The notes under the pieces were generated by a model. It saw only the letters and a list, made by a program, of their open reading frames with translations. It ran no database searches and was not told where the DNA came from. Shown one piece after another: positions 9,042-18,741 of a stretch of 64,000 nt of DNA. The number at the start of each line of letters is the position of its first letter. Within the stretch, counting starts at the first letter, position 1. This stretch comes from Acidobacteriota bacterium (GTDB lineage Bacteria; Acidobacteriota; Blastocatellia; UBA7656), in NCBI GenBank assembly GCA_016201275.1, contig JACQDB010000116.1:27276-91275 (forward strand). The letters run 5' to 3'. The position numbers and the translations under genes were made by a program.

Positions 9042-9053
9042 GAGTTTTCATTT

Positions 9054-9776
9054 ATGACCAGTCCGAAAACCATCGAGAGCAAAGACGAGATGACTCCCGA
9101 ATATCGAGCGTTGGTCAAACAGTTGCTCGAAAGTCAGGGCTATAGGGAAGTGATGGCCGCCAATTTATTCGGTCACGCGATGAAGCACATTCCGACGCTG
9201 GCATATAAAAAACTGGTTGCCCATCAGTTGGAAGAAGAGTTGGAGCATTTTGAAGAAGCGGCGAAATTGTACCACGACGTGACCGGCAAGGATTTGCTCA
9301 ATGCGGTGCAGAGCAAGATGGAGCGCGTGCCGTACCCGGAGAGTTGGACGGAGCTGGCGATGGCGCAATTTCTTTATGACCGCGCTGGTGAATTTCATCT
9401 GCGCGAATACCGCACTTGCAGCTTTGCGCCTTATGCGAGAATCGTCACCAAGATACTGGAAGAGGAAGAAGGTCACGAAGGCTTCGGCGAACAAGTGGTT
9501 CTCGAATTAGCAAAAGAGCCGAAAAACCGGGCGATTTTGCAGACTTTATTTGAAAAGTGGCTGACCGTGGCGTTGCTGTCATTCGGCAGACCCGCGACCG
9601 AAGGCAATCGTTTCGCCATTGCTGCGGGCTTGAAGTCCCGCGACTCCGGCGCGGTGATGAACGATTTTATCAATGACATCAAAGCGACCATGACGGCCTG
9701 CGGTTTGCAGTTTCCCGAACGCGACAAGATCGGCATAGCCATGCCCGATGATATTGATTTAAGCTTGCCTGCGTAA
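9054..9776 (+). CDS. PaaA/PaaC-like ferritin-fold diiron protein (phenylacetyl-CoA epoxidase type)
   Basis: Diiron ligand motifs HQLEEELEHFEEAAK and KILEEEEGHEGFGEQ. Confidence 0.7.
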   Translation: MTSPKTIESKDEMTPEYRALVKQLLESQGYREVMAANLFGHAMKHIPTLAYKKLVAHQLEEELEHFEEAAKLYHDVTGKDLLNAVQSKMERVPYPESWTELAMAQFLYDRAGEFHLREYRTCSFAPYARIVTKILEEEEGHEGFGEQVVLELAKEPKNRAILQTLFEKWLTVALLSFGRPATEGNRFAIAAGLKSRDSGAVMNDFINDIKATMTACGLQFPERDKIGIAMPDDIDLSLPA

Positions 9777-9801
9777 GAATTATTCGAGGGCAGATAAAAG
9801 T

Positions 9802-10299
9802 ATGGACGCAAAATTTCTTCGCGCCAATGAGCTTGGCATTCGACTGGAAATGGTCGGCGGATTGCCGATCTGGGAACCGCAGCCGATTTATAAACACCAG
9901 AAAGCCATAGATCGAATTCGCGCTACCATAGAAAAAATCCCTACCTCGACGAGTAATGAAAATGAGGTTTGCGAGTGCGTTCATACATCGGATGTCTATA
10001 TCAGTTTCCCCGATGGTTCGTTGAAGCGCCCGGATATTTCCATCTTTTGTAAAGAGCCGGAGGAAGAAGACGAAGCGATTACACTGGTTCCCGAAGCGGT
10101 GATTGAAATCCTCAGCAAAGGCTATGAAGCGAAAGACCTGGAAATTGGTCCGCCTTTTTATTTGTCGCAGGGCGTCAAAGATATAGTGGTGTTTGATCCC
10201 TACACGCTTCTGGTTTTGCACGTCCGCAAAGATGCCGTGACTCGGCAAGTTTCGCCGGTCGAAATCACCCTTGAATGTGGCTGCAAATGCGTCGTTTGA
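9802..10299 (+). CDS. Uma2-family (DUF820) endonuclease-like protein
   Basis: SDVYISFPDGSLKRPDISIF...VPEAVIEILSKGYEAKDLEIGPPFYLSQGVKDIVVFDP. Confidence 0.7.
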   Translation: MDAKFLRANELGIRLEMVGGLPIWEPQPIYKHQKAIDRIRATIEKIPTSTSNENEVCECVHTSDVYISFPDGSLKRPDISIFCKEPEEEDEAITLVPEAVIEILSKGYEAKDLEIGPPFYLSQGVKDIVVFDPYTLLVLHVRKDAVTRQVSPVEITLECGCKCVV

Positions 10300-10333
10300 T
10301 TCATTGAAGTAAAGGAAGAGCTTTCAAACTAAA

Positions 10334-10879
10334 ATGTCATCCGAAATATCAATCCAGCTAGAGCCAAATCGCAAAGTGAAGTTCAATCGCAAGCGGTTGC
10401 TGCTTGTAATTCTGGCTTGCATATTGATCCCTCCGGCGGTTTCTATCCTCGTTGTTTTATTTGTCATTCAACCGGTAAAAAATCAAAGCGGTGGGATGTC
10501 GCCAACGATTAACGATGGCGATAGAATTCTACTCAGCAAGAGGATAGGGACGCTGAATCGAGGTGACATTATCGTTTTCTATTTTCCCTTGGAACCCAAA
10601 TTAAGCTATGTGAAACGAATCGTTGGGTTGCCAGGGGAAGCGATTCGGATAGACGAAGCTGGCAAGGTTTTTATCAATGGCAGCCCGATTGAAGAGGCGT
10701 ACCTGCATACAGAATTTTATCGCCACCCCAGACCCGTAGATGAAGTGCTCATCAAGCCGGATTCCTACTTTGTTATGGGTGATAATCGTGATGGCTCGAA
10801 TGACAGTCGCAGTTGGGGACAAGTTCCCAGATCACTGATTTATGGGAAATATCTCTGGCGTTATTGGGCGGCAAATTAA
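10334..10879 (+). CDS. Signal peptidase I homolog; nucleophile position Gly instead of Ser
   Basis: TM helix, SGGMSPTINDGD, YVKRIVGLPGE, MGDNRDGSNDSRSWG boxes. Confidence 0.85.
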   Translation: MSSEISIQLEPNRKVKFNRKRLLLVILACILIPPAVSILVVLFVIQPVKNQSGGMSPTINDGDRILLSKRIGTLNRGDIIVFYFPLEPKLSYVKRIVGLPGEAIRIDEAGKVFINGSPIEEAYLHTEFYRHPRPVDEVLIKPDSYFVMGDNRDGSNDSRSWGQVPRSLIYGKYLWRYWAAN

Positions 10880-10882
10880 ACG

Positions 10883-12328
10883 ATGAAACTCTTTGAGCCG
10901 ATACAAATCAATTCGATGCGGCTGGAAAATCGCATCGTGCTTACCGCTATGGTCACGCGACTGTCGGGCGAAGATGGTTTCGTCAACCAAGACATACACG
11001 ACCGCTACATACGTTTTGCCAAAGGTGAGCCGGGCTTGATCGTCGTTGAAGCGATGGCCGTGCATGGCGCAAAATCCGGCCCGCTTCTGCGTTTGTCCGC
11101 CGATGAATTTATTCCTCCTTTACGCGCCCTTGCTCGTGAAGTTCATGACCTCAGTCCGTCAAAAATCGTTCCGCAGATCATACACTTTTTGAAGATTGCG
11201 CGTTCCGGCTGGCGACAACGCATCAGCGACCTGAAGAAAGAAGAACTCCAAGCCATCGTCGAAAATTATGGCGCGGCAGCCCGGCGCGCACGCGAAGCCG
11301 AATTCGATGGCGTCGAACTTCACATGGCGCACGCCTACACGATGTCGTCTTTTCTTTCGCGCATGAACAAACGCGCCGACGAGTACGGCAAAACGCTGGA
11401 GAACCGTATGCGCTTGATGAGCGAAGTCATCAACGCGGTTCGCACGCAAGTCGGCAAAGACTTTCCCATCGGCGTGCGTTTCGACGGCGAAGAGTGCATC
11501 AAGAACGGTTACACCACGGTTGATTCGTGCGAAATCGCTTTGCGAATGGCGGAGCTTGGCGTGGATTATATTTCGACTTCTGCCGGTGGAAAATTTGAAG
11601 ACGCCATGCACAAACCGGGCGAGCCGCTTTATCCATACACAGGCTATTCGGGCGACCGTTGTATGCCCGGCGCTTCGTATCAGGACGGCGCGAATGTCTA
11701 TATCGCCGACGCCATCAAGCACTACATCAATGCGAAGGGGTTTGCGACGCCTGTGGTGACGACCGGCAAAATCGTGCATTCCAATTTGGCGGAGTCCATC
11801 TTGCAGGAAGGCCGCGCCGATTTAATCGGTATGGCGCGAGCGTTGTTGGCCGACCCCGACTGGCCGCGCAAGGTGCGCGAAGGCCGCGAAGATCAAGTGG
11901 TCAAATGCGTCTATGGCAACATCTGCAAAAACCTTGATGAGAATTTCAAGAAAGTGGTTTGCGTGTTGTGGCCTAAAGGCGAATTGCAAGCGCCGTTGTC
12001 GTATGACCGCGAAGCGCCGCGCTGGGCGGATGAAGGCGCAGAGCTTACGGCGCGTGAAATGATCGGGCAGATTTATCTGGAATGGAACGCCGCAACCGAT
12101 AACGAAGCGATTTATGGATATGAAATTTTTCGCCGTGAAGATGATGGCGACTATGCGCGGCTTCATGCGATTAAACGCACGCATTTTTATGATACGCAGG
12201 TAGTCGGTGGGCGCAGCTATTCCTACTATGTTCAGGCTTATGATCTGGCGGGCAATCGTTCGGAAAAATCGAATGAAGCGACAGCGCAGTTATCGCGTTT
12301 GGAGGCGGCGACGAACACCGCATCATAG
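10883..12328 (+). CDS. NADH:flavin oxidoreductase / old yellow enzyme with C-terminal FN3-like region
   Basis: MKLFEPIQINSMRLENRIVLTAM, FDGVELHMAHAY, FLSRMNKRADEYGKTLENRMRL; C-term LEWNAATDNEAIYGYEIFRREDDGDYARLHAIKRTHFYDTQVVGGRSYSYYVQAYDLAGNRS. Confidence 0.85.
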   Translation: MKLFEPIQINSMRLENRIVLTAMVTRLSGEDGFVNQDIHDRYIRFAKGEPGLIVVEAMAVHGAKSGPLLRLSADEFIPPLRALAREVHDLSPSKIVPQIIHFLKIARSGWRQRISDLKKEELQAIVENYGAAARRAREAEFDGVELHMAHAYTMSSFLSRMNKRADEYGKTLENRMRLMSEVINAVRTQVGKDFPIGVRFDGEECIKNGYTTVDSCEIALRMAELGVDYISTSAGGKFEDAMHKPGEPLYPYTGYSGDRCMPGASYQDGANVYIADAIKHYINAKGFATPVVTTGKIVHSNLAESILQEGRADLIGMARALLADPDWPRKVREGREDQVVKCVYGNICKNLDENFKKVVCVLWPKGELQAPLSYDREAPRWADEGAELTAREMIGQIYLEWNAATDNEAIYGYEIFRREDDGDYARLHAIKRTHFYDTQVVGGRSYSYYVQAYDLAGNRSEKSNEATAQLSRLEAATNTAS

Positions 12329-12361
12329 CGATGGAATTTGGAATCATACAGGAGTAATCGA

Positions 12362-13204
12362 ATGTCATTTGGTTTACCGTTAAATAAAAATAAAGAGGGC
12401 ATCACCTACGGCGGCTACTTGAAAATCAATCAGTTGATTAATCTGCAACAGTTGCAATCAGACCCGCCGCAACACGACGAGACGTTGTTCATCATCATTC
12501 ATCAGGTTTATGAATTGTGGTTCAAGCAATTGCTGCATGAACTCGACGCCATCGTTACCAAACTCAATCAAGACGAGGTGCTGGGAGCGATTCGTCTGCT
12601 GCGCCGCTGCATAGAAATTCAACGAGTGCTGGTCAATCAAGTTGCGGTGCTGGAGACCATGACGCCTATGGATTTTCTCACCTTCCGCGATCACTTGATG
12701 CCGGCCAGCGGCTTTCAATCGTCGCAATTTCGTGAAGTCGAATTTGTTTGCGGTGTGAAGAGCGAAAGTTTCTTGCACAACTTTGCGGTGGATTCGCCAG
12801 AGTATGCGCGACTGCAACAGCGCTTCGACAGCCCTTCTATCAAAGAAGCGTTTTATGCTTTGTTGCAACGGCGCGGGTTCAATTTGCCCACGGCGTCAAA
12901 GCCGCCAGACCGCGCTTCGCATCATCAAGTGTTGGGCGAATTGATCCGCATTTATCAGGAGGCCGAAAAGCATTATGATCTGTTTATGCTATCGGAAAGC
13001 CTGATTGAATTTGATGAGACCTTCATCATCTGGCGCTTGCGTCATGTGAAGATGGCCGAACGCATGATTGGCAGCAAAACCGGAACCGGCGGCAGCGACG
13101 GCGTCGCCTATCTGCAATCCACCACCGAGCAGAAATTCTTCCCAGACTTGTGGGAACTGCGAACCTATCTGAGCAACGCAACAGGCGGCTGCCCGGTGAA
13201 GTGA
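12362..13204 (+). CDS. Tryptophan 2,3-dioxygenase
   Basis: YGGYLKINQLINLQQLQSDPPQHDETLFIIIHQVYELWFKQLLHELDAI and PMDFLTFRDHLMPASGFQSSQFREVE. Confidence 0.92.
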   Translation: MSFGLPLNKNKEGITYGGYLKINQLINLQQLQSDPPQHDETLFIIIHQVYELWFKQLLHELDAIVTKLNQDEVLGAIRLLRRCIEIQRVLVNQVAVLETMTPMDFLTFRDHLMPASGFQSSQFREVEFVCGVKSESFLHNFAVDSPEYARLQQRFDSPSIKEAFYALLQRRGFNLPTASKPPDRASHHQVLGELIRIYQEAEKHYDLFMLSESLIEFDETFIIWRLRHVKMAERMIGSKTGTGGSDGVAYLQSTTEQKFFPDLWELRTYLSNATGGCPVK

Positions 13205-13272
13205 AGTAGGGGAGTGAGGGAGTAGGGGAGACAGGGAGAAAGGGAGTGAGGGAGTAAAAAGAAAATGATTTA

Positions 13273-13830
13273 TTGAGAGGGAGAACGATGAAGAAGGCTC
13301 TAAAAATCATGTTGCTCATACTGGGTTTGCTTGCGGTCTATCCTATTGTTTGGATTGCCGCCAGCAAAGGCTATTTGGGTGAGATAGAATTTGGCTACTA
13401 CGAAGAATTTAATATTGCAAAGCACGCCATCGAAAATTCAGGGTGTGCAAAAATTGAAGATCAAATGGCCAACCCAGACCTAGAATTGGAAGAGATCAGT
13501 TTCGGACTCACCACATCAACAGGCCAAAAAATAAGAGTAGATTTCGATGCAAGCAACATGGATGTAAAACAGGTGTGTCATAAGCCGGATGGTTTGGCCG
13601 TTAGGTTCAGTGGCGACGCACAGGGGTTAGCTGCCCAGTCCTACAGCATCGAATTGCTTTCAAACCTTCTGAAAGGGAAGAATGTTAAAGTAACAAATCT
13701 AAAGGATGCCTTGTGTAATATGGATGAACTGCAACAACTGTTTAAGGCTAATCGGACAAACAAGGATATTCCGCGAATATCTTTTTGGGATTCGCGAAAG
13801 CATTTGCACATTTTCTTTGAGGATGAATAA
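13273..13830 (+). CDS. Hypothetical protein with N-terminal TM segment
   Basis: 185 aa ORF between TDO and kynureninase-like genes. Confidence 0.55.
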   Translation: MRGRTMKKALKIMLLILGLLAVYPIVWIAASKGYLGEIEFGYYEEFNIAKHAIENSGCAKIEDQMANPDLELEEISFGLTTSTGQKIRVDFDASNMDVKQVCHKPDGLAVRFSGDAQGLAAQSYSIELLSNLLKGKNVKVTNLKDALCNMDELQQLFKANRTNKDIPRISFWDSRKHLHIFFEDE

Positions 13831-13842
13831 AGGAAAACCATC

Positions 13843-15021
13843 ATGGACGAATTATTAGAATGGCGCAAAGAGTTTCCTTCACTGGAAAACACGGTCTATT
13901 TTATTTCGCATTCGCTGGGCGCGATGCCGCGTCGTACACGCGACCGCTTGAATGAATATGCCGATATGTGGACGACGCGCAGCATACGCGCCTGGGATGA
14001 AGGCTGGTGGGAGATGCCGCGTTCGGTGGGCAATCTCGTCGGCAAAATTATCGGCGCACCGGAAAACTCTGTGGTGATGCATCAGAATGTTTCCATCTGC
14101 CAATCACTGATTCTGTCGTGTCTGGACTTTTCCGGCAGGCGCAACAAAATCGTTTCCGAGAGCATGAACTTTTCGTCGAACCTGTATATCTATCACGCTA
14201 TGGAAAAACGCGGCGCAAGGTTTGTGACCGTGCCTTCCGATGATGGCATTACCATCAATCTGGAAAAGCTGCTCGCCGCGATTGATGAAGAAACTCTTTT
14301 GGTCAGTGTCTCGCACGTCTTGTTTCGCAGTTCGTTCATACAGGATTTGCGAGCGCTTGCCCAACGCGCTCACGAAGTCGGCGCGTTGATTGTCGCCGAT
14401 GTCTATCAAGCTGCCGGAACCGTGCCGTTGAATGTCACGGAGTTGAATCTGGATTTTGCTACGGGAGGTTCGGTCAAGTGGTTGTGCGGCGGCCCCGGCG
14501 CGGGATATTTATATGTGCGCCCCGATTTGTGGGCAACCCTTGAACCCGGCGCGACCGGCTGGCTGGCGCACAAACATCCTTTCGATTTCGTCGTCGGCCC
14601 TACCGAATATGCCGATGATATTTATCGCTTCCTGAATGGTTCGCCGAATGTGCCAGGGCTGTACGCGGCGATGAGCGGCTACGAAATCATCAATGAAATC
14701 GGCGTCGAAAACATTCGCGCCAAATCCATACGGCAAACCAACAAGCTGATTGAACTGGTCGAAGAAGCCGGATTCAAAATCAATTGCCCGCGCAATTCTA
14801 GCGTGCGCGGCGGCACCGTGGTGGTTGATGTGCCGAACGGGCAACCGGTGAGCAAAGAATTATTGCGCCGCGATTTTCTGGTGGATTACCGACCCGGCGC
14901 AGGCATACGCATGGCTCCGCATTTTTATACCAAAGACGAAGAGTTGGAACTCATCGTTCGAGAAATCAAAACGATATTGGAAACCAAAGCCTATGAACAA
15001 CACAGCGTCGCGGCGCATTGA
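13843..15021 (+). CDS. Kynureninase-like PLP-dependent (class V aminotransferase fold) enzyme
   Basis: FISHSLGAMPRRTRDRLNEYADMW, ADVYQAAGTVPLNVTELNLDFATGGSVKWLCGGPGAGYLYVRPDL (PLP-Lys context). Confidence 0.8.
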   Translation: MDELLEWRKEFPSLENTVYFISHSLGAMPRRTRDRLNEYADMWTTRSIRAWDEGWWEMPRSVGNLVGKIIGAPENSVVMHQNVSICQSLILSCLDFSGRRNKIVSESMNFSSNLYIYHAMEKRGARFVTVPSDDGITINLEKLLAAIDEETLLVSVSHVLFRSSFIQDLRALAQRAHEVGALIVADVYQAAGTVPLNVTELNLDFATGGSVKWLCGGPGAGYLYVRPDLWATLEPGATGWLAHKHPFDFVVGPTEYADDIYRFLNGSPNVPGLYAAMSGYEIINEIGVENIRAKSIRQTNKLIELVEEAGFKINCPRNSSVRGGTVVVDVPNGQPVSKELLRRDFLVDYRPGAGIRMAPHFYTKDEELELIVREIKTILETKAYEQHSVAAH

Positions 15022-15033
15022 GGAGAAGTAAAG

Positions 15034-16614
15034 TTGAAGAGAATTAAACGTGCATTAATCAGCGTATCGGATAAAACCGGCATAGTGGATTTTGTGCGCC
15101 TGCTAACGCCGTTTGGTGTTGAATTGGTCTCGACGGGCGGCACAGCGACGATGCTGCGCGACAAGGGTTTTGAGGTGCGCGACGTTTCTGACCTTACCGG
15201 CTTTCCCGAAATTTTAGGTGGGCGCGTCAAGACCCTGCATCCGAAAGTTCACGGCGGCATTCTCTCGATTCGTGACAACGAGGAACATCAAAAGCAGGTC
15301 GAAGAGAACGACATAGAATATATAGATATGGTCGTCGTCAATCTCTATCCCTTTGAAGCCACGGTTGCCAGAGAGGAGGTCACCGCCGAAGATGCTATCG
15401 AAAATATAGACATCGGCGGCCCTTCGATGATTCGCTCGGCGGCCAAAAATTTTCGTGATGTTGCCGTCGTCGTTTCGCCTGCCGATTACATTGTCGTCAT
15501 TGACGAAATGGCTGCCAATGATGGTTGCCTGGGTTTGCAAACGCGCTTTAATTTGGCGCGCAAAGCCTTCGAAATCACTTCGCAATACGACGCGGCGATT
15601 TCCAGTTTTCTGGTTGATTCGATGAATTTGGATGACGAGGCCAAAGAGTTTGGCGTAGCGAGACTCAACGATTTGCCTTCGCGTTTGAATCTCTTTGCCA
15701 GAAAAACTATGAGTTTGCGCTACGGTGAAAACCCGCATCAACGCGCCGCGCTGTATGTGATGCAGGGCGCGGGGCAGGGAATCGCGCAGGCCGAAAAAAT
15801 ACAGGGCAAAGAATTGTCTTTCAATAATCTGATAGACCTTGATGCCGCCTGGTCGCTGGTCGCCGACTTTTCCGACACCGCTTGTGCGATTATCAAGCAC
15901 ACCAATCCTTGCGGCGCGGCGCTTGGTGACGATGTGCAGGAGGCTTTTGAAAAGGCCAAAGCGACCGACCCGGTTTCAGCTTTTGGCGGCATCATCGGCT
16001 TCAATCAAAAAGTCACCGAAGCAGCGGCGCGCAGCATTGCCGAAACCTTTTTTGAAGCCATCATCGCCCCCGATTTTGAAGAGGCGGCGCTCGCTGTTTT
16101 TGCCGCCAAGAAAAATCTGCGCGTCATGCGTATGGGCGAAGTGGCCAGCCAAATCACTCGATTGGATATACGCACAATCAGCGGTGGTCTGTTGGTGCAG
16201 GATAAAGATCAAGCGTTGATTGATGACACCAAGTTGCGCGTCGTTACTCAACGACAGCCGACGCCGGAAGAGATGCGCGCTTTGCGTTTCGCCTGGATGT
16301 TGTGCAAGCACGTCAAGTCGAATGCGATTGTGTATGCGCGTGAAGGCCAGTTGGTCGGCGTCGGCGCAGGGCAGATGAGCCGCGTGGATTCGGTGAAGCT
16401 CGGCGCTATGAAGGCGCAACTTTCTTTAGACGGAACGGTGCTGGCTTCTGACGCTTTCTTTCCGTTCCGCGATGGTGTTGATGAAGCGGCAAAGGTGGGC
16501 ATCACGGCGGTGATTCAACCCGGCGGCTCGGTGCGCGATGACGAAGTGATCGCCGCCGCCAATGAACAGAATCTGGCGATGGTCTTTACCGGTATGCGCC
16601 ATTTCAAACATTGA
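15034..16614 (+). CDS. purH: Bifunctional AICAR formyltransferase/IMP cyclohydrolase
   Basis: [75 protein letters not shown] start. Confidence 0.97.
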   Translation: MKRIKRALISVSDKTGIVDFVRLLTPFGVELVSTGGTATMLRDKGFEVRDVSDLTGFPEILGGRVKTLHPKVHGGILSIRDNEEHQKQVEENDIEYIDMVVVNLYPFEATVAREEVTAEDAIENIDIGGPSMIRSAAKNFRDVAVVVSPADYIVVIDEMAANDGCLGLQTRFNLARKAFEITSQYDAAISSFLVDSMNLDDEAKEFGVARLNDLPSRLNLFARKTMSLRYGENPHQRAALYVMQGAGQGIAQAEKIQGKELSFNNLIDLDAAWSLVADFSDTACAIIKHTNPCGAALGDDVQEAFEKAKATDPVSAFGGIIGFNQKVTEAAARSIAETFFEAIIAPDFEEAALAVFAAKKNLRVMRMGEVASQITRLDIRTISGGLLVQDKDQALIDDTKLRVVTQRQPTPEEMRALRFAWMLCKHVKSNAIVYAREGQLVGVGAGQMSRVDSVKLGAMKAQLSLDGTVLASDAFFPFRDGVDEAAKVGITAVIQPGGSVRDDEVIAAANEQNLAMVFTGMRHFKH

Positions 16615-16624
16615 TTCTGTGAAA

Positions 16625-16728
16625 CTAGAGGGTGTCGCAGAAATGGATATTTTGCCTAGGTATTGTGTGCAATGGTTTGGCTATCTACAACATATAGATG
16701 GTTTCTGAAATTCTGCGACACCCTCTAG
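16625..16728. mobile_element. MITE-like element, 18-bp terminal inverted repeats CTAGAGGGTGTCGCAGAA
   Basis: 16625-16642 and 16711-16728 are perfect inverted repeats; flanking TA dinucleotides. Confidence 0.75.
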
Positions 16729-16769
16729 CTCCTTTTCTTTTATCATCAGCACCAATCCAGAGTTGGAGT

Positions 16770-18497
16770 ATGCCCATGCAAAAGCGTTTTCAATGTGTAG
16801 TCTTTTCTCTCATTCTGCTTTCTTCTGTTTTTCAGCCTTTGGTGTTGGCGCAAAAGCCGTCAACGAAAACCGCCGACCTGGTTTTGCAAAACGGCGCGAT
16901 TTATACCGTTGATGCGGTGCGAAGTTGGGCGCAGGCCGTAGCGATTGCCGATGGAAAAATCGTCTATGTCGGCAATGATAACGAGGCGAAAAAGTTCATC
17001 GGCGCATCAACGCGGGTTATTGATTTGCAGGGCAAGATGGTGTTGCCGGGCTTTCACGATTCGCACGTTCACCCGATTAGCAGCGGCATCGAACTCGGCG
17101 AATGCAATCTCAGCGAGGCCAAAACCGTTGATGAAATTCTTGACCTGATACGCCGGTTCGCCGCCTCTCATCCGACCGAAAAATGGATTCGCGGCAGCGG
17201 CTGGCAATTGCCGGTCTTCGAAAATGGCAACCCGCACAAAGCGTTGCTCGATAAAATTGTTGCCGATAGACCGGTGTTTCTGAGCGCCGCCGATGGGCAT
17301 TCGGCGTGGGCGAACTCGCGTGCGCTGGCCATCGCAGGCATCAATCAAGCTACTCCTGATCCGGTGAACGGGCGCATCGAACGCGACCCCAAAAGCGGCG
17401 AACCGACGGGAACCTTGCGCGAGAGCGCCACGCGTCTGGTGACGGAATTCTTACCGGACTACAGCGACAACGATTATCTTGATGGCTTGCGGCGCGCTTT
17501 GAAACTGGCCAACGCTTTCGGCATCACCTCTTTTCAAGATGCCAGCGTTGACGAGAACGAATTGAAAACCTATGCGGCTTTGGATCAACGCGGCGAATTG
17601 ACGGCGCGCGTCAACGCCGCTATGTACGTCAGTCCCACCAAAGGGCTGGCACAGATAGCCAACCTCAAAGCGTTGCAGCGCAAATATCAAAGCCCGAATG
17701 TGCGAATCAACTCGGTGAAAATTTTCGCCGATGGCGTAATCGAACCGCACACCGCCGCCTTGCTTGAGCCGTATGTCGGATTGGGCGAGGAACGCGGCAA
17801 AGCCAATTGGGAAGCGTCGGCATTGAATCAAATGGTGGCGGCGCTGGACCGCGAAGGCTTTCAGATACACATACACGCCATCGGTGATCGCGCTGTGCGT
17901 ATGGCGCTCGATGCCTTTGCTGCGGCGCGCACCCTTAATGGCATACGCGATTCCCGGCATCACATCGCGCATCTGGAATTAATCAACCCGGCGGACATTG
18001 AGCGCTTTCGCAAGCTGAATGTCATCGCCAATTTTCAACCGCTGTGGGCGTATGCCGATCCTTACATCACCAAATTGACCGAGCCCTTTTTAGGAGCGGA
18101 GCGCTCGCGCTGGCTCTATCCGATTGGCAGCGTGGTCAAGAGCGGAGCCGTGGTGGTGTGTGGTAGCGATTGGTCGGTGTCTTCGCTCAATCCGCTTGAT
18201 GCCATGCAGGTAGCCGTGACGCGGCGCGGACTTGAAGAGGGCGAAGGCGCAGCGTGGCATCAGGAAGAGTTGGTAGATTTGCCGACGGTGCTTGCCGGAT
18301 ACACCATCAACGGCGCGTATGTGAATTTCCAAGAACGCGAAGTCGGCTCCATAGAAGTTGGCAAGGCGGCGGATGTGATTGTCTTGGAGCGCAATCTGTT
18401 CGAGGTTGCGAAAACCGAAATTCATCAAGCCAGAGTTTTATTGACACTGCTGAAAGGCAAGGAGCTTTATCGCGCCGCGAACTTCGATAGACATTAA
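16770..18497 (+). CDS. Secreted amidohydrolase (amidohydrolase_3/YtcJ-like)
   Basis: VLPGFHDSHVHPISSGIELGECNL, IHAIGDRAVRMALDAF, ADVIVLERNLFEV. Confidence 0.88.
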   Translation: MPMQKRFQCVVFSLILLSSVFQPLVLAQKPSTKTADLVLQNGAIYTVDAVRSWAQAVAIADGKIVYVGNDNEAKKFIGASTRVIDLQGKMVLPGFHDSHVHPISSGIELGECNLSEAKTVDEILDLIRRFAASHPTEKWIRGSGWQLPVFENGNPHKALLDKIVADRPVFLSAADGHSAWANSRALAIAGINQATPDPVNGRIERDPKSGEPTGTLRESATRLVTEFLPDYSDNDYLDGLRRALKLANAFGITSFQDASVDENELKTYAALDQRGELTARVNAAMYVSPTKGLAQIANLKALQRKYQSPNVRINSVKIFADGVIEPHTAALLEPYVGLGEERGKANWEASALNQMVAALDREGFQIHIHAIGDRAVRMALDAFAAARTLNGIRDSRHHIAHLELINPADIERFRKLNVIANFQPLWAYADPYITKLTEPFLGAERSRWLYPIGSVVKSGAVVVCGSDWSVSSLNPLDAMQVAVTRRGLEEGEGAAWHQEELVDLPTVLAGYTINGAYVNFQEREVGSIEVGKAADVIVLERNLFEVAKTEIHQARVLLTLLKGKELYRAANFDRH

Positions 18498-18741
18498 AAA
18501 AAGGTTTCGTCGTTCCGCCTGTAAGCCAATGGCCTGAAGTTCAAACGGGGTGCGTGGATATTGCCTGTTTGAAGATGTGGGCAAGGATGTCCGCGCTCCT
18601 CGTAAGGCTTGCTCTTGATCGGTGTGCTGCCAACTCCGTTACCAAAATCTCGCCGCGCCGTTTCGTTCTAGGCGCAAAACATCGTAAAATCGAAACTCAT
18701 AAGTACGGTTTATCACAAAATCAATCTGGAGATATTTGCAC

